Source of the DNA: Nanobdellota archaeon | GTDB taxonomy: Archaea; Nanobdellota; Nanobdellia; Woesearchaeales; JAGLXL01 | Reading direction: 5' to 3' | DNA: 64,000 nucleotides | NCBI GenBank assembly: GCA_023132895.1 | Contig: JAGLXL010000004.1 | Coordinates: 27,917-91,916 of the forward strand | Part shown: piece by piece, positions 24,777 through 35,500 of the stretch | Position numbering within the stretch: position 1 is the first letter of the stretch | Layout: the number at the start of each line of letters is the position of its first letter | Program-made: the position numbers and the translations under genes | The notes under the pieces: model-generated | Told to the model about the DNA's origin: nothing | Database searches by the model: none | Seen by the model: the letters and a program-made list of their open reading frames with translations, nothing else

Positions 24777-27491
24777 ATGAATGACGCTTATACTAAAGAG
24801 GTTGACTCAGTAATCCTAGAATTAAAGACTTCTCAAGAGCAAGGTCTAACCAGTCATGAAGCAGAAACCCGCCTGCATGAATATGGCCTTAATCTTATCC
24901 AAGAAGAGCATAAAATCAGTCCGTTTAAAATTCTCATCGAACAATTCAAAAGCCCCCTAGTCTGGATTCTCATTGTTGCCACTATTGTCTCACTTTTCCT
25001 TGAAGAATATATTGATGCTGGAGTCATTGGTGCTATTGTCATCCTCAATGCTATTCTTGGTTTTATTCAGGAATACAAAGCAGAAAGAGCTATTGAAGCC
25101 TTAAGAAAAATGGCTTCTCCTAAAGCCAAAGTTATCAGGGACGGCCAGGAAAAAGAAATCGAAAGCCGTTATCTTGTTCCTGGAGACATCCTTGTTCTAG
25201 AAACTGGTGATAAAATTCCTGCTGATGCCAGATTAATTGAAATTCATTCTCTAGAAACCCAAGAAGCTTCTCTGACTGGAGAAAGTACTCCAGTTATCAA
25301 AGAACTTAAACCAGTTAATATCTCCACACCTTTAGGCGACCGCCACAATATGGTATTCTTTGGCACTATTGTCACTAAAGGCCGGGCCAAAGCAGTTGTC
25401 GCCGGCACTGGCATGAAAACAGAATTTGGCAAGATTGCCACTTTAATTCAAACAGCTGAACAAGAACTCACCCCTTTGCAAAAACAACTCAAAAACCTGG
25501 GCAAATGGCTGGGCATTGCAGTTCTTGGTGTTGCTGTACTTGTTTTTGCCGCAGGATTAATCAGAGAATCAATTATTGGCACTCTTAACACAACCGTACT
25601 CCAAAAACTCTTCTTAGTTGCTATTGCCCTGGCAGTTGCCGCTATTCCAGAAGGCCTGCCAGCTGTTGTTACTATTTCCTTAAGCCTGGGTGTCAAACGC
25701 ATGATCAAGAGAAATGCCTTAGTCAGAAAACTTCCAAGTGTCGAAACTTTAGGTTCAGTCGATGTTATCTGTAGTGATAAAACCGGCACTTTAACAAAAA
25801 ATGAAATGACTGTCAAAAAAATCTGGAACAGCGATAAAATCTATGAAGTTACTGGCGCTGGCTACGGGCCAGAAGGCACTTTTGTTTTAGACAAACAAAT
25901 CACTGCCCCTAATGATGACCTTAAAAAATTGCTTTTAATGGGTGCTCTTTGCAATGATTCCAAATTAACACAGGAAAATGAACAAAGAAAGGTTATTGGC
26001 GATCCAACAGAAGCCTGTCTTTTAGTCAGCGCAGAAAAAGCCGGCATCAAAAAATCAGAAATAGATAAAACTTATCCAAGATTAGATGAAATTCCTTTTT
26101 CATCAGAAAGAAAATGCATGACTACTATCAATAGTGTCTATGGCAAAAAAGTCGCTCTCACCAAAGGTGCGCCAGATGTTATCCTTCAATTATGCGACCG
26201 CATTCTCATTAACGGCAAAGTCCTCCGCCTCTCTAGACCAAAAATAAAAGAAATTCTAGAAATTAATGAAAAATTTGCTTCTGAAGCTTTGAGAGTTCTT
26301 GGTTTTGCTTACAAAGATGCCAAAGACACTAAAGATTCAGAAAAAAACCTGGTCTTCATTGGCCTCCAGGCCATGATTGATCCTCCTAGAGAAGAAGTCA
26401 AAGAAGCTATCCAAAGAGCAAAGATAGCTGGCATCAGAACTATTATGATTACTGGTGACCACAAAACAACTGCAGTTGCCATTGCCAAAGAACTGGGCAT
26501 TGAAGGCCGTGCCATCACTGGCCAGGATGTTGAAAAAATGCTAGATAGCGACTTCAACAAACAAGTTGATTTTATTGGTATTTATGCCCGTGTTAATCCC
26601 GAACACAAAATCAAGATTATTACTGCTCTCAAAAATAAAGGTTATACTGTGGCCATGACCGGCGATGGTGTCAATGATGCCCCTGCCCTTAAAAAAGCAG
26701 ATATGGGTATTGCCATGGGCATTACCGGAACTGATGTCAGTAAAGAAGCCAGTGATATGATTCTCACCGATGATAACTTCGCCAGCATCGTCAATGCAGT
26801 TGAAGAAGGCCGAAATATCTTTGACAACATCAGGAAATTTGTTATCTATTTACTCTCCTCAAATTCAGGTGAAGTTCTCATCATCCTTTTATCCATGCTC
26901 GTAGGACTTCCCTTACCATTAATTGCCGTCCAAATCCTTTGGATTAATTTAATCACCGACGGAGCGCCAGCCACTGCTCTGGGTGTCGAGCCAGCAGAAC
27001 CAGGTATCATGCAGAGAAAACCAATCAAACATGGCGAACATGTTGTTACCAAACAAAGATTTATTTGGATTATTTTAGTCGGCCTGATCATGACTCTCGG
27101 CACCTTAGGAGTTTTTACTTACGCTTTATTAACCAGCGGCTGGACCTGGGGCACTTCTATCGGCTTTGGCGCCCCACCGCATTATTACCTTTACGCCATC
27201 ACCATTTCATTTACAACTTTAATGCTTTTCCAGATGTTTAATGTCATTAATTGTAAAGAATTAAGAATCTCTTCATTAAGACAATTCTTTTCAAATAAAT
27301 GGTTGTTAGGAGCTATTCTCCTTTCCATCATCTTACAAATAGCAGTAGTCTATGTTCCGTTCCTTAATCAACTCTTTAGCACCATACCTTTAAGCATTGG
27401 TGATTGGATTGTTAGTATTGCAGTGGCTTCTTCTGTTCTTTGGTTTGGTGAAATCTATAAATTAGTTTTTAAACAAAAGGTCAAACAATAA
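24777..27491 (+). CDS. P-type Ca2+-transporting ATPase (PacL/SERCA-like)
   Basis: A 904-residue P2-type ATPase exporting Ca2+ (possibly Mn2+). In order: an N-terminal cation-ATPase domain, TGES in the actuator near 167, PEGLPAVVT in helix 4 near 289, the phosphorylated Asp334 in CSDKTGTLTK, KGAPDVIL in the nucleotide domain near 465, and GDGVNDAPALKKAD near 630. Helix 5 YLLSSNSGEV and helix 6 NLITDGAPATALG keep the Asn/Glu and Asn/Thr/Asp ligands of the SERCA-type calcium site. Ten membrane helices are expected. It lies between the 43-residue gene and the Ca2+ exchanger in one operon (1-2 nt gaps). Confidence 0.95.
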   Translation: MNDAYTKEVDSVILELKTSQEQGLTSHEAETRLHEYGLNLIQEEHKISPFKILIEQFKSPLVWILIVATIVSLFLEEYIDAGVIGAIVILNAILGFIQEYKAERAIEALRKMASPKAKVIRDGQEKEIESRYLVPGDILVLETGDKIPADARLIEIHSLETQEASLTGESTPVIKELKPVNISTPLGDRHNMVFFGTIVTKGRAKAVVAGTGMKTEFGKIATLIQTAEQELTPLQKQLKNLGKWLGIAVLGVAVLVFAAGLIRESIIGTLNTTVLQKLFLVAIALAVAAIPEGLPAVVTISLSLGVKRMIKRNALVRKLPSVETLGSVDVICSDKTGTLTKNEMTVKKIWNSDKIYEVTGAGYGPEGTFVLDKQITAPNDDLKKLLLMGALCNDSKLTQENEQRKVIGDPTEACLLVSAEKAGIKKSEIDKTYPRLDEIPFSSERKCMTTINSVYGKKVALTKGAPDVILQLCDRILINGKVLRLSRPKIKEILEINEKFASEALRVLGFAYKDAKDTKDSEKNLVFIGLQAMIDPPREEVKEAIQRAKIAGIRTIMITGDHKTTAVAIAKELGIEGRAITGQDVEKMLDSDFNKQVDFIGIYARVNPEHKIKIITALKNKGYTVAMTGDGVNDAPALKKADMGIAMGITGTDVSKEASDMILTDDNFASIVNAVEEGRNIFDNIRKFVIYLLSSNSGEVLIILLSMLVGLPLPLIAVQILWINLITDGAPATALGVEPAEPGIMQRKPIKHGEHVVTKQRFIWIILVGLIMTLGTLGVFTYALLTSGWTWGTSIGFGAPPHYYLYAITISFTTLMLFQMFNVINCKELRISSLRQFFSNKWLLGAILLSIILQIAVVYVPFLNQLFSTIPLSIGDWIVSIAVASSVLWFGEIYKLVFKQKVKQ

Positions 27492-27492
27492 A

Positions 27493-28461
27493 ATGGTCCT
27501 TGAAGCCTTTGCAGCCTCATATCCAAAATTATATCTTTTTTTAATTGTTGTTGCTAGTATTGCCATTATGCTCCAAAGTTCCCGCATGCTGCTGCAGGGA
27601 ATTACTGGCTGGGCTAAAAAACTTGGTTTGTCAGATTATTTAGTCGGCCTTTTCATCATTGCTATTGTTGCTTCGTTTCCAGAACTTGTTGCAGGAATTT
27701 TTGGATCATTAGAAGGCCAGCCAGGCCTTGTCATTGGAACTATCATTGGCTCAAATATTGGCGGATTAACCTTTGTCCTGGGAATCATGGCCTTAGTTGG
27801 CAAAAAAGTTAACATTAAATCTAAACTGTTTAACAAAGTCAAATACATTGTTTTTGCCTTTACAATTTTGCCCATACTTTTATTGATTGATGGAAGATTA
27901 GGCAGAATTGATGGTATTATTTTAGTTGTTGCTTACCTAGTCTATATTATTTATGTCTGGAAAAAAGAAGGCGAAGCCGGCAAAATTAAAAAAGATGTCA
28001 AAATTAAAAACATCTGGCTGCATGGTTTGATTTTTATCCTTGCTCTAGGCGCCATGTTATTGGCTGGCCGCTGGCTGGTCTTTGGTTCAGTTGAAATTGC
28101 TAAAAGGCTTAACATCCCGGCCTTTATCATCGGTACTTTTCTTTTAGGGGTTGTTTCCCAATTGCCAGACTTATTAGTCATTATCCGCTCTGAACTCAAA
28201 GGACATAAAGATATTGGTATGGGCGACTTGCTCGGCAGCACTTTAACCAAAGCCTTGCTTTTCCTCGGTATTTTAGCTATTATCTTCCCTTTTTCCTTGC
28301 CTTTCTCAACTATCTTAGTCAGTGGAATATTCCTGGCCCTTGCCATGGGACTTACTCTTTATTTCATGAAACAAGGCTGGGCCACCTGGAAACACGGCAT
28401 TTTAATGATTGGGATTTATTTAGTTTTTGTTGTTATAGAATTAGTTAGGTTTTATGTTTGA
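27493..28461 (+). CDS. Ca2+/cation antiporter (CaCA family)
   Basis: A 322-residue exchanger of about ten helices with two inverted alpha repeats. Alpha-1 is ASFPELVAGIFGS followed by IIGSNIGGLTFVLG; alpha-2 is SQLPDLLVIIRSELKG followed by MGDLLGSTLTKALLFLG. In both, the acidic residue after the Pro is kept (PE, PD). It starts 1 nt after the ATPase stop, so the pair forms a calcium-export unit with primary and secondary transport. Ion specificity is inferred from the family. Confidence 0.9.
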   Translation: MVLEAFAASYPKLYLFLIVVASIAIMLQSSRMLLQGITGWAKKLGLSDYLVGLFIIAIVASFPELVAGIFGSLEGQPGLVIGTIIGSNIGGLTFVLGIMALVGKKVNIKSKLFNKVKYIVFAFTILPILLLIDGRLGRIDGIILVVAYLVYIIYVWKKEGEAGKIKKDVKIKNIWLHGLIFILALGAMLLAGRWLVFGSVEIAKRLNIPAFIIGTFLLGVVSQLPDLLVIIRSELKGHKDIGMGDLLGSTLTKALLFLGILAIIFPFSLPFSTILVSGIFLALAMGLTLYFMKQGWATWKHGILMIGIYLVFVVIELVRFYV

Positions 28462-28465
28462 TTAT

Positions 28466-28591
28466 TTCTGGGCTTTGCAACCAAAACCAGCGAAAAAGTT
28501 TTCAACTTTGCTTAAAAATCTTTGATTTTTGGCACCAACTGCGTTGGTTTCTGGGCTTCTAAAACGCTTGCGTTTCAGAAACCTTTAAATA
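28466..28591 (+). repeat. Four tandem hairpins before AbrB-like gene (copy C)
   Basis: TTTCTGGGCTT (28466), ACCAGCGAAAAA, then stems aaagtt/aacttt (28495-28509), aaaaatc/gattttt (28514-28530), accaac/gttggt (28534-28548), a second TTTCTGGGCTT, then aaacgc/gcgttt (28562-28575) and AGAAACCTTTAAATA with the TATA box. Loops are 2-3 nt. The connecting sequences match the copy at 38461-38524, but the stems do not. It fills the gap between the Ca2+ exchanger and the small regulator gene. Confidence 0.7.
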
Positions 28592-28638
28592 CAATTAGTA
28601 CTATTTATGTAATTATATAGTTATAAATTAGTACTAAT
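28584..28638 (+). promoter_or_regulatory. Promoter with repeated AATTAGTACTA operator
   Basis: TATA-like tttaaata (28584-28591) is followed by aattagtacta at 28593-28603 and again at 28626-28636. The second copy is part of a perfect 12-bp palindrome attagtactaat. They lie 33 bp apart, about three helical turns, upstream of the small AbrB-like gene, which suggests autoregulation. Confidence 0.6.
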
Positions 28639-28658
28639 GGCGAGAAAAAGAGGTTAAT

Positions 28659-28829
28659 TTGGTAAAAGTTGTAGTAAACAACGGTCAGTATAAGATTACA
28701 ATACCTAAAGATATTGCTCTGGCTAAAGGCTGGAATTCTGATACTCGTTTAATGGTCATTATGAATACTGAGGGAGATATTGTTCTAAAGGAAATTGCGG
28801 GAAAAAGAGGCAGACATGGTAAGAAATAA
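28659..28829 (+). CDS. AbrB/SpoVT-like DNA-binding protein (56 aa)
   Basis: Swapped-hairpin AbrB pattern: VKVVVNNGQYKITIPKDIAL followed by AKGWNSDTRLMVIMNTEGDI, ending in a basic tail (KEIAGKRGRHGKK). The TTG start at 28659 follows AGAGG. It overlaps the next surface-protein gene by 14 bp. Two TAGTACTA operator copies lie upstream. The same arrangement, a tiny beta-type DNA-binding gene directly before a giant surface gene, is seen again at 38571. Its likely role is to control the surface operon. Confidence 0.72.
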   Translation: MVKVVVNNGQYKITIPKDIALAKGWNSDTRLMVIMNTEGDIVLKEIAGKRGRHGKK

Positions 28830-31800
28830 TCAGGATAAAATAGTGAAAGAAGTTATTTTCATAGCTTTAGCAGTCTTGGTTATGGTAGGGGGACTTTATT
28901 ACTTGGGAGAAGGATTTACTGGTTTAAGTGTGGCAGGTGTTGTTGGAGAATGCGACTGTCAGGGAATAAGGTATATTGTTTTGGATTCTGATTATGGTTT
29001 TACAAATGGAAATTCTTATGATGTCAAAGCAGAAGTGTTCAAGGGAACAAGCACATTATCAAGCCAGTTAATGGATTCAGAAGAAATAAGTTTTAGTTCA
29101 TTAAATCAAGTTGATATTGATGATAATCCTGGAACTTCTGACGGCAATTTAATTATTGAAGGAATTGATTCAGGAGGAGTCAGAGTAAGACTTGAGAATA
29201 CTTCTAATGAGAAGCTGTACAGGGACAATACTTTCTTGATAACAGTAACTGATTACAGCCAAGGTTATCCAAGTAATGACAGCTGCAAAGAAGGCAAAGT
29301 TCTGATCTGCCACAAACCAGGCACACCAGCTGAACATAATCTTTGCATCAGTCCGTTTGCATTAGGTGGACATATCAATCATGGAGATTATTATCCTGGT
29401 CCTTGTGATGGGGTTACAGGTCTGACAACTTTGTTTGGTCCGGAAACAATTGATTTGTCCTGCTCAGAACCAATTGATGCAGGAGATATTTTTGGTGATT
29501 TTGAAGTTTATGATATTGATAAGATAATGCCTTTAGGATGCCCTCTGACTGTAGTGGCTGTTGAGCCGCTAAATGGTTCAGTGTATAATATTTCAAAAAA
29601 TATTACTTTAGTTGCTTCAGTCATCAGTCCGGGAACAGTGGACAGAGTTTTTGCCAATATAACTTTGCCAGATGGAGAAGTTATAGAAGTTGACATGCCT
29701 GACAGAACTGGAAATCTTTTTTCTGGAATATTGATTAATGAAAATCTGGTTCAAAAGGGAGAATATACTCTGACTTTCTATGCCAACAATACTTTTGGTG
29801 AAAGAAATAATTCAGAAACAAGACACTTGTTTAGGATTACTCCTGAAGATAAGATATTTGATGTGACCAATGTCAGCTTGAATTATATTGGTTATAATGT
29901 CTCAATCCTGGAAAACAATTCCGGCCTGTTGACTTTGAATATAACTTTAGACAACCCACTTATAACAAACATGGTTGTTTATGATTATGATGAAACAAGC
30001 CCTCGTAGTTTAATTAGAGTGGAAACTGATGCAAATGATGACTTGTTCTTTGACCATCAATATGTAATCGATGTTTCAGAAGCAAACCTGTCTTCAGTGA
30101 ATGTGACCCTAACAGCTCAAGGATATCATTTGTTTAAGTGTGTTAACTTTAGCAAAGAGACTTTGATATGTAATGATGATGAAGGTTATGAGCAAATTTT
30201 GACTGGACTGACACCTGGAGAGGAATACACAATTTCGTTAACCAGCATTGACCCGGTCTTTGGCGAGACAATACAAGGAGCTGAAAATACGTCTGACTCT
30301 TATATAAGGCAACAAACTCCAAACAGCAATTATGGCGGAGCAACTGATATAAGGATAGGTGAATCAGCTTCATTATACAAGGCTTTCAGGGGTATAATTT
30401 GGTTTAATCTTTCTCATATTCTAAATGGGACTGAAATAGAATCAGTTAGTCTTTCCTTATATTTTTACAATATACCTGGTGGTGATGACACAGGAAATAG
30501 GACGCATAATGTCCATAGGGTGCAGCAATCACCAGCAAGGCCATGGGAAGAACTGGAAGTAACTTGGGATGATTATAATTCAACAAACAATTGGACAACA
30601 CCTGGCGGTGATTTTAATGCAACGCCAACAAATTCACAAACATTTGACAGTTCTGCTCTTGGTTCGTGGATTAGCTATAATGTGACAACAGATGTTCAAG
30701 ATTTTATTAATAATCCATCAACTAATTTTGGATGGATAATAAAGGATATTAATGAAACAGAGGATAAGACACAAAGGGATTATCGAAGCAGTGAGTATGG
30801 AACAGCTTTATTAAGGCCAAAACTGGAAATTGTTTTTGACAGCAAGAATCCTGTTGTTCAGCTGATTAGTCCGCCAAATGGTTCAACTGATAGTGACGGA
30901 ATCATTCTTTTTACATATAATGTAACAGACAAAAATCCAATTAATCATTGCGATCTTTATGTTGATGGAGCATTGCTGCAGACAGATAACTCAATAACCA
31001 AAGGTGTAAACCAGACTTTTAATCAATCTTTTGCAAATGGTAATTATAGTTGGTATGTGAATTGCACTGATAATCCAGGTAATGTGGGTATGAGTGAAGT
31101 TTGGTTTTTCGATGTGAAGGGAGTAAGAAATGTAAGCGAAGGAGTCGGATGCTGCTGTGTTTTGGATGCGTTTGCGAATCCACCTCTAGTCAGCCAATAT
31201 GAGACAGTTTTGATTACAGCTGATGTCAGCAATATATTTACTGGAGAGGCAGCATTTTATGAGGATATCGCATCTGTTAATACAACTATCTATAGAATTG
31301 AAAACGGAAGCGAAACCATTGTTATGGATAATATTTCAATGACTTATTTAGCCGATGGTTTGTGGTATTATCAATTTGATGTCGGCAACAATTCAGCTGG
31401 CAATTATTTAGCTTCGGTAACAATGTGGACAAACCAGACACCGGCTTTTATCAGAGAAGCAAGCACTGGTTTTACTGTGGGAGAAATCCAGGGCAGCGGG
31501 TTGACAATAACTGGAGTAAGCCCTGATTTGATTAATATCAATCAAACAACGAGACTGGCGGCTGAAATTAAATTTAATGGAGCAGCATTGGGTGCAAGTT
31601 GGATTACAAATGCCAGTTTGGTGGTTGAACAACTTAATGGAAGTGTTCAAACTTATGTTCAAGGAAGTACCCTGCAAGTTGATGATGGTTTATTGTATGT
31701 TGACGGAGATTTTAATGAGACTGGAGTTTATTATTTGGATTGGAGTGCAACTTATTTTAATATTGAAAGAACTGCCAGAGAAATTGTAGTAGTTGTTGGT

Positions 31801-32508
31801 TGGGAAGATCTACTGCAGGATATTAATAAAAGTATCAATGTCGAGTTGATTAATCTGATCAAAGAAAGCAGGCAATATCTTCTTGAATTACTGACAGACA
31901 TGGAATATCTGCAGCAGTTTACTGAAGAAGAAGTATTCTTAATTACAGATTCAGTCAACAGCATGAGCAAGGTTGTCAGTTTCCTAGAGAGCGGAGAAAT
32001 AACCAATGAAGAAGCTGAAAAACGATTCAATGAAATAAGAGAAAGACTGATGGGTCAACTGGGTGACAGATTAACTGGTTCAGTGATTGCCGAGGGTGAA
32101 TTAGAAGGAGATTCATTATTGGGCAAGTTATCAAAAGATTGGAGATCTGTAATGTTTGTTATGTTATTGATGATATTTGCGGTAATGGTTGGAGTAGTTG
32201 TTTTGTTGGTGAAGATGTCAAGAATAATGACTTATCAGACTCAATCGCCAGGAAGGCAAACAGAAATAGGACCAAGAATGATTATGCCGGTAAGGCCAAT
32301 GCCAGTGAAAAAAAGACGTTATGAGATTTTGATGGATAAATTAAAAGAAAAGTTTAGTGGAGGGCGTGGGACACAACCATCTTTAGGAGAACCTCAAAAA
32401 AGGCGCTATGAGATTATAATAGAGAAAATAAAGAAAAGAATACAAGAGAAAAAGCAAAATCAGCCAAATAAACCTGAAAATAACTTTGGAAAACAGAAAA
32501 GTTTATAA
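28816..32508 (+). CDS. Anchored surface protein with DNRLRE-like domain (1230 aa)
   Basis: A short cytoplasmic start and membrane helix (about 12-32), Ig-like beta domains rich in sequons, an FKCVNFSKETLIC motif near 445 (the LYKC-dWnf variant) and a DNRLRE/CBM96-like domain at about 490-680 (SDSYIRQQTPNSNYG start, RGIIWFNLSH and TWDDYNSTNNW within, ALLRPKLEIVF end). More Ig domains follow, then a helical segment, a membrane helix near 1115-1138 and a basic cytoplasmic tail with a repeated KKRRYEI-(L/I) motif (two copies near 1168 and 1195). The ATG at 28816 (AAAGAGG upstream) is preferred over an in-frame start at 28795. A role in surface attachment or polysaccharide binding is inferred. Confidence 0.78.
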   Translation: MVRNNQDKIVKEVIFIALAVLVMVGGLYYLGEGFTGLSVAGVVGECDCQGIRYIVLDSDYGFTNGNSYDVKAEVFKGTSTLSSQLMDSEEISFSSLNQVDIDDNPGTSDGNLIIEGIDSGGVRVRLENTSNEKLYRDNTFLITVTDYSQGYPSNDSCKEGKVLICHKPGTPAEHNLCISPFALGGHINHGDYYPGPCDGVTGLTTLFGPETIDLSCSEPIDAGDIFGDFEVYDIDKIMPLGCPLTVVAVEPLNGSVYNISKNITLVASVISPGTVDRVFANITLPDGEVIEVDMPDRTGNLFSGILINENLVQKGEYTLTFYANNTFGERNNSETRHLFRITPEDKIFDVTNVSLNYIGYNVSILENNSGLLTLNITLDNPLITNMVVYDYDETSPRSLIRVETDANDDLFFDHQYVIDVSEANLSSVNVTLTAQGYHLFKCVNFSKETLICNDDEGYEQILTGLTPGEEYTISLTSIDPVFGETIQGAENTSDSYIRQQTPNSNYGGATDIRIGESASLYKAFRGIIWFNLSHILNGTEIESVSLSLYFYNIPGGDDTGNRTHNVHRVQQSPARPWEELEVTWDDYNSTNNWTTPGGDFNATPTNSQTFDSSALGSWISYNVTTDVQDFINNPSTNFGWIIKDINETEDKTQRDYRSSEYGTALLRPKLEIVFDSKNPVVQLISPPNGSTDSDGIILFTYNVTDKNPINHCDLYVDGALLQTDNSITKGVNQTFNQSFANGNYSWYVNCTDNPGNVGMSEVWFFDVKGVRNVSEGVGCCCVLDAFANPPLVSQYETVLITADVSNIFTGEAAFYEDIASVNTTIYRIENGSETIVMDNISMTYLADGLWYYQFDVGNNSAGNYLASVTMWTNQTPAFIREASTGFTVGEIQGSGLTITGVSPDLININQTTRLAAEIKFNGAALGASWITNASLVVEQLNGSVQTYVQGSTLQVDDGLLYVDGDFNETGVYYLDWSATYFNIERTAREIVVVVGWEDLLQDINKSINVELINLIKESRQYLLELLTDMEYLQQFTEEEVFLITDSVNSMSKVVSFLESGEITNEEAEKRFNEIRERLMGQLGDRLTGSVIAEGELEGDSLLGKLSKDWRSVMFVMLLMIFAVMVGVVVLLVKMSRIMTYQTQSPGRQTEIGPRMIMPVRPMPVKKRRYEILMDKLKEKFSGGRGTQPSLGEPQKRRYEIIIEKIKKRIQEKKQNQPNKPENNFGKQKSL

Positions 32509-32562
32509 AAAAATAAAATATAATGAAAATAAGAAAAAGAGGGGAAAATAAGAGGTGTTTGA

Positions 32563-35500
32563 ATGTTTAAAAAGAGTGGACTACTAATATTATTACTGAT
32601 ACTTCTAGGTTCTGCTGTTTATGCTGCAGATGAAATAACACAATTGGCTGACAGGCTGAACTTTTGGACTGATGGAACTCATGTGGTGACAGTAACAAAC
32701 AGCGGCGCAGATGCTGTGCAAGTCAATGTCAGCATTCCGACTGGATTTGCTTATAGTGCTGGCTGCAGCAATCCTGCGGCAGGAATAATCTCCTGTGATG
32801 TGGGTCCGAGCGGGTCTCAGACATATACAGTCACTTCAACTGCAGCTTCTTTTTCTGAATATGAATTGGGTTTGTTTGGTATTTTGGCGATTAACAATAC
32901 TTACACGGGCAATAATGTCAGTTTTATTAAAATACAAGACGACGAACTTTTCCATACTTTAATTGAGTATGGTAGAGGTCGGGGAAATTATTTTTATGAT
33001 ACATATGGTTCTGGTTTGGCAGGAAGCGGACATACAGGAACCGGCTGTTCTTATGTACCAAACGGCACAATGTTTGAATTAAATTATTTACATAAAATCA
33101 ATAATATCAAACAATATTTTGGAGATTTAACTGCTGAAGCTTACAATGCAACTTTTAGCTGTACTTATCCAAACAATACTATTGTCAGAGAACATCTGAT
33201 TACTTCCATCACCACAGATACCAGTGGAGCTTCTGTCTCTTACAGAATTCCTTCAATAGGGGGCAGCTGGGAAAGAATGGGTTTTTTAGGAATGGATTTT
33301 AATGCTGATGCCTATGCAACCGGCAGCACTATATCTGTAAACTGCACTAATATGACTTATTTATTCCCTGCTGGTGGAGGAAATTTTGTTGTTGACGAAG
33401 ATTCTTTTTCACTGCAAGTAAGAAATAGAGAACCTTTTATAGCTAGTGCTTCAGCAATAGCTACAATAGGCAATGGAACTCAAGAAGTTTTGATTACTTA
33501 TAATATCACTAACAGTGAGCTGTATACTGTCGATGATGTGGTGATTGAGATTGGAGCGCCGTCATATGCATCATTTATTGGTGTGCGTGGAGAATTATGG
33601 GGAAGTGCTCTGGACCAATACAGAATAGAGAAAGCACAATTATTGTCTGGTGAAAGTGAGATAATAAGATTAGTGGCAAGATTTGATACATCTACTGCAC
33701 CAGATATGGCAACTATTGATTTAACACAGGGAATTGATATTGAATATACCACTTGCTGGGAACTCAATGCTTATAATCCCGGCGAGTATGTCCAAACATT
33801 GACTGGTGTTGGAACAGGAGCTGTTAATATGGGTGTTGCTTCCCAAATAACAGGAATATTTGATCGGTTAGATTTGATTTATAATCTGACTGTGGCAATA
33901 AATGAAACTGTTCTCGATATAAATGAAACTGTTGAAAATATCAAGTATATTGTGGAAATAATCAACACCACGACTCAAGACACCAATGTGTTGGTAAAGG
34001 CAATCAACAGCACATCTTATGAGATCTTGAATAAAACAGAATATCTGGTGAATCATACAAATCTCATCTTGAACGACACTCAATTCATATCAGATCAGTT
34101 AAATTGTAATGGTACAGATGACTCACCAATTTGCGACAGCGTTAATCTCCTTAATCAGTCTCTTTATGACCTTTTGAATCTGTCTTTAATGATTAATTAT
34201 ACTGCTTATAATCTTAACATCACGGTCATAGAAAATATCAACACTTCTGGATTGAATATAACTGTGGAAGTTGACTTAAGCAATATTACAACCAGTCTCC
34301 TTGAGATAAAGACTTTTATTAACTGTACCAATACCTCATTTGATTCTTCTCTTTGTAATCGAGTGGCAAGAATCGAGAACAATACCCTTTTTATTAATAA
34401 TACCCTTAAAACTATTTTAGATACAACAACTTATTTCAACACAAGTGTTTTTGGCAATTTAACTTTCCAGGAGATTCTTGATGCGATTGATGATATTACT
34501 ATTGATACGTCTGAGGTGTTGACAGAGCTTCAGGAATCAAGAGCCTTTAGCGAGGAAATTGTTTTCTTGATAACAGATAGTTTTGGTTTGCAGCAACAGG
34601 CAGGAAGAGAGTTTGCTTCAGGCAATGTTGGTTCAGCTCTTAATAGTTTGACTGAGGCTCAGGCGAAACTGGGGCAAGCTGCAGATGGTTTGGCAGCAGA
34701 AAGAGAAGGTCTGGCTGCTGAAGAACTGGGTTCGTTTTCAACAAGTTGGGTTTGGGTTGCGTTTGTTTTTATTCTGATAGCAGGTGTGGTGATATTTTAT
34801 CTTTTTGGAAGAGTTCCTCCGCCCATGGAAAAAGGAGGTAAGGCTTCAATAGGGCCTTTGAAATTACTGTTATTATTTTTATTCTTGTTTTTGTGTGCAG
34901 CTTTGGCCAGTGCACAGACCATAAGCCAGTTTGCTGAGGCCTTGAATTTTGATTCAACTAAGAATTTGACAGTGAATGTTAATTATGGTTGTACAGGAGG
35001 CAGACAGTTCAATGTAACAGTGCCTGGTGGAAGTGGTTATGAAATATTAACAGCTTCAGGAGCCTGTACTGCTCCTTCCACAACAGTGGCTGTTTGTGAT
35101 TTTAATGGACAACAGACTGGTACCTATAACATCTCTCATTCAACTCCTTCAAGCCTGGCATATTACACAGTCTATGAATTTCCAACTATTTTGAATGACG
35201 CTACTAATTGTGATGTCCAGAATAATATTTCTGTCATAAGGATCCCAGATGATGAAGTTTTTCATACTTTGGTGGAATATGGTAGAGGTCGGGGAAATTA
35301 TTTTTACAGCACACGAGGTGGTGCAGGAAGTGGAGGTACTGGAACTGGCTGCTCTTATGTGCCAAACGGCACCATGTTCGAGCTGAATTTTTTACATAAG
35401 ATTTTTAGTATCAAACAATATTTTGATGACCCTTATCTGCTGGCAGCTAATGCAACTTTTTCATGCACTTATCCAAACAGAACGATTGTCAGAAGCCACC

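Noticed and set aside
28466..28575. Tandem hairpins as a possible CRISPR array
   Set aside because: There is no regular repeat-spacer periodicity, the palindromic parts vary while the connectors are conserved, and no cas genes are near.
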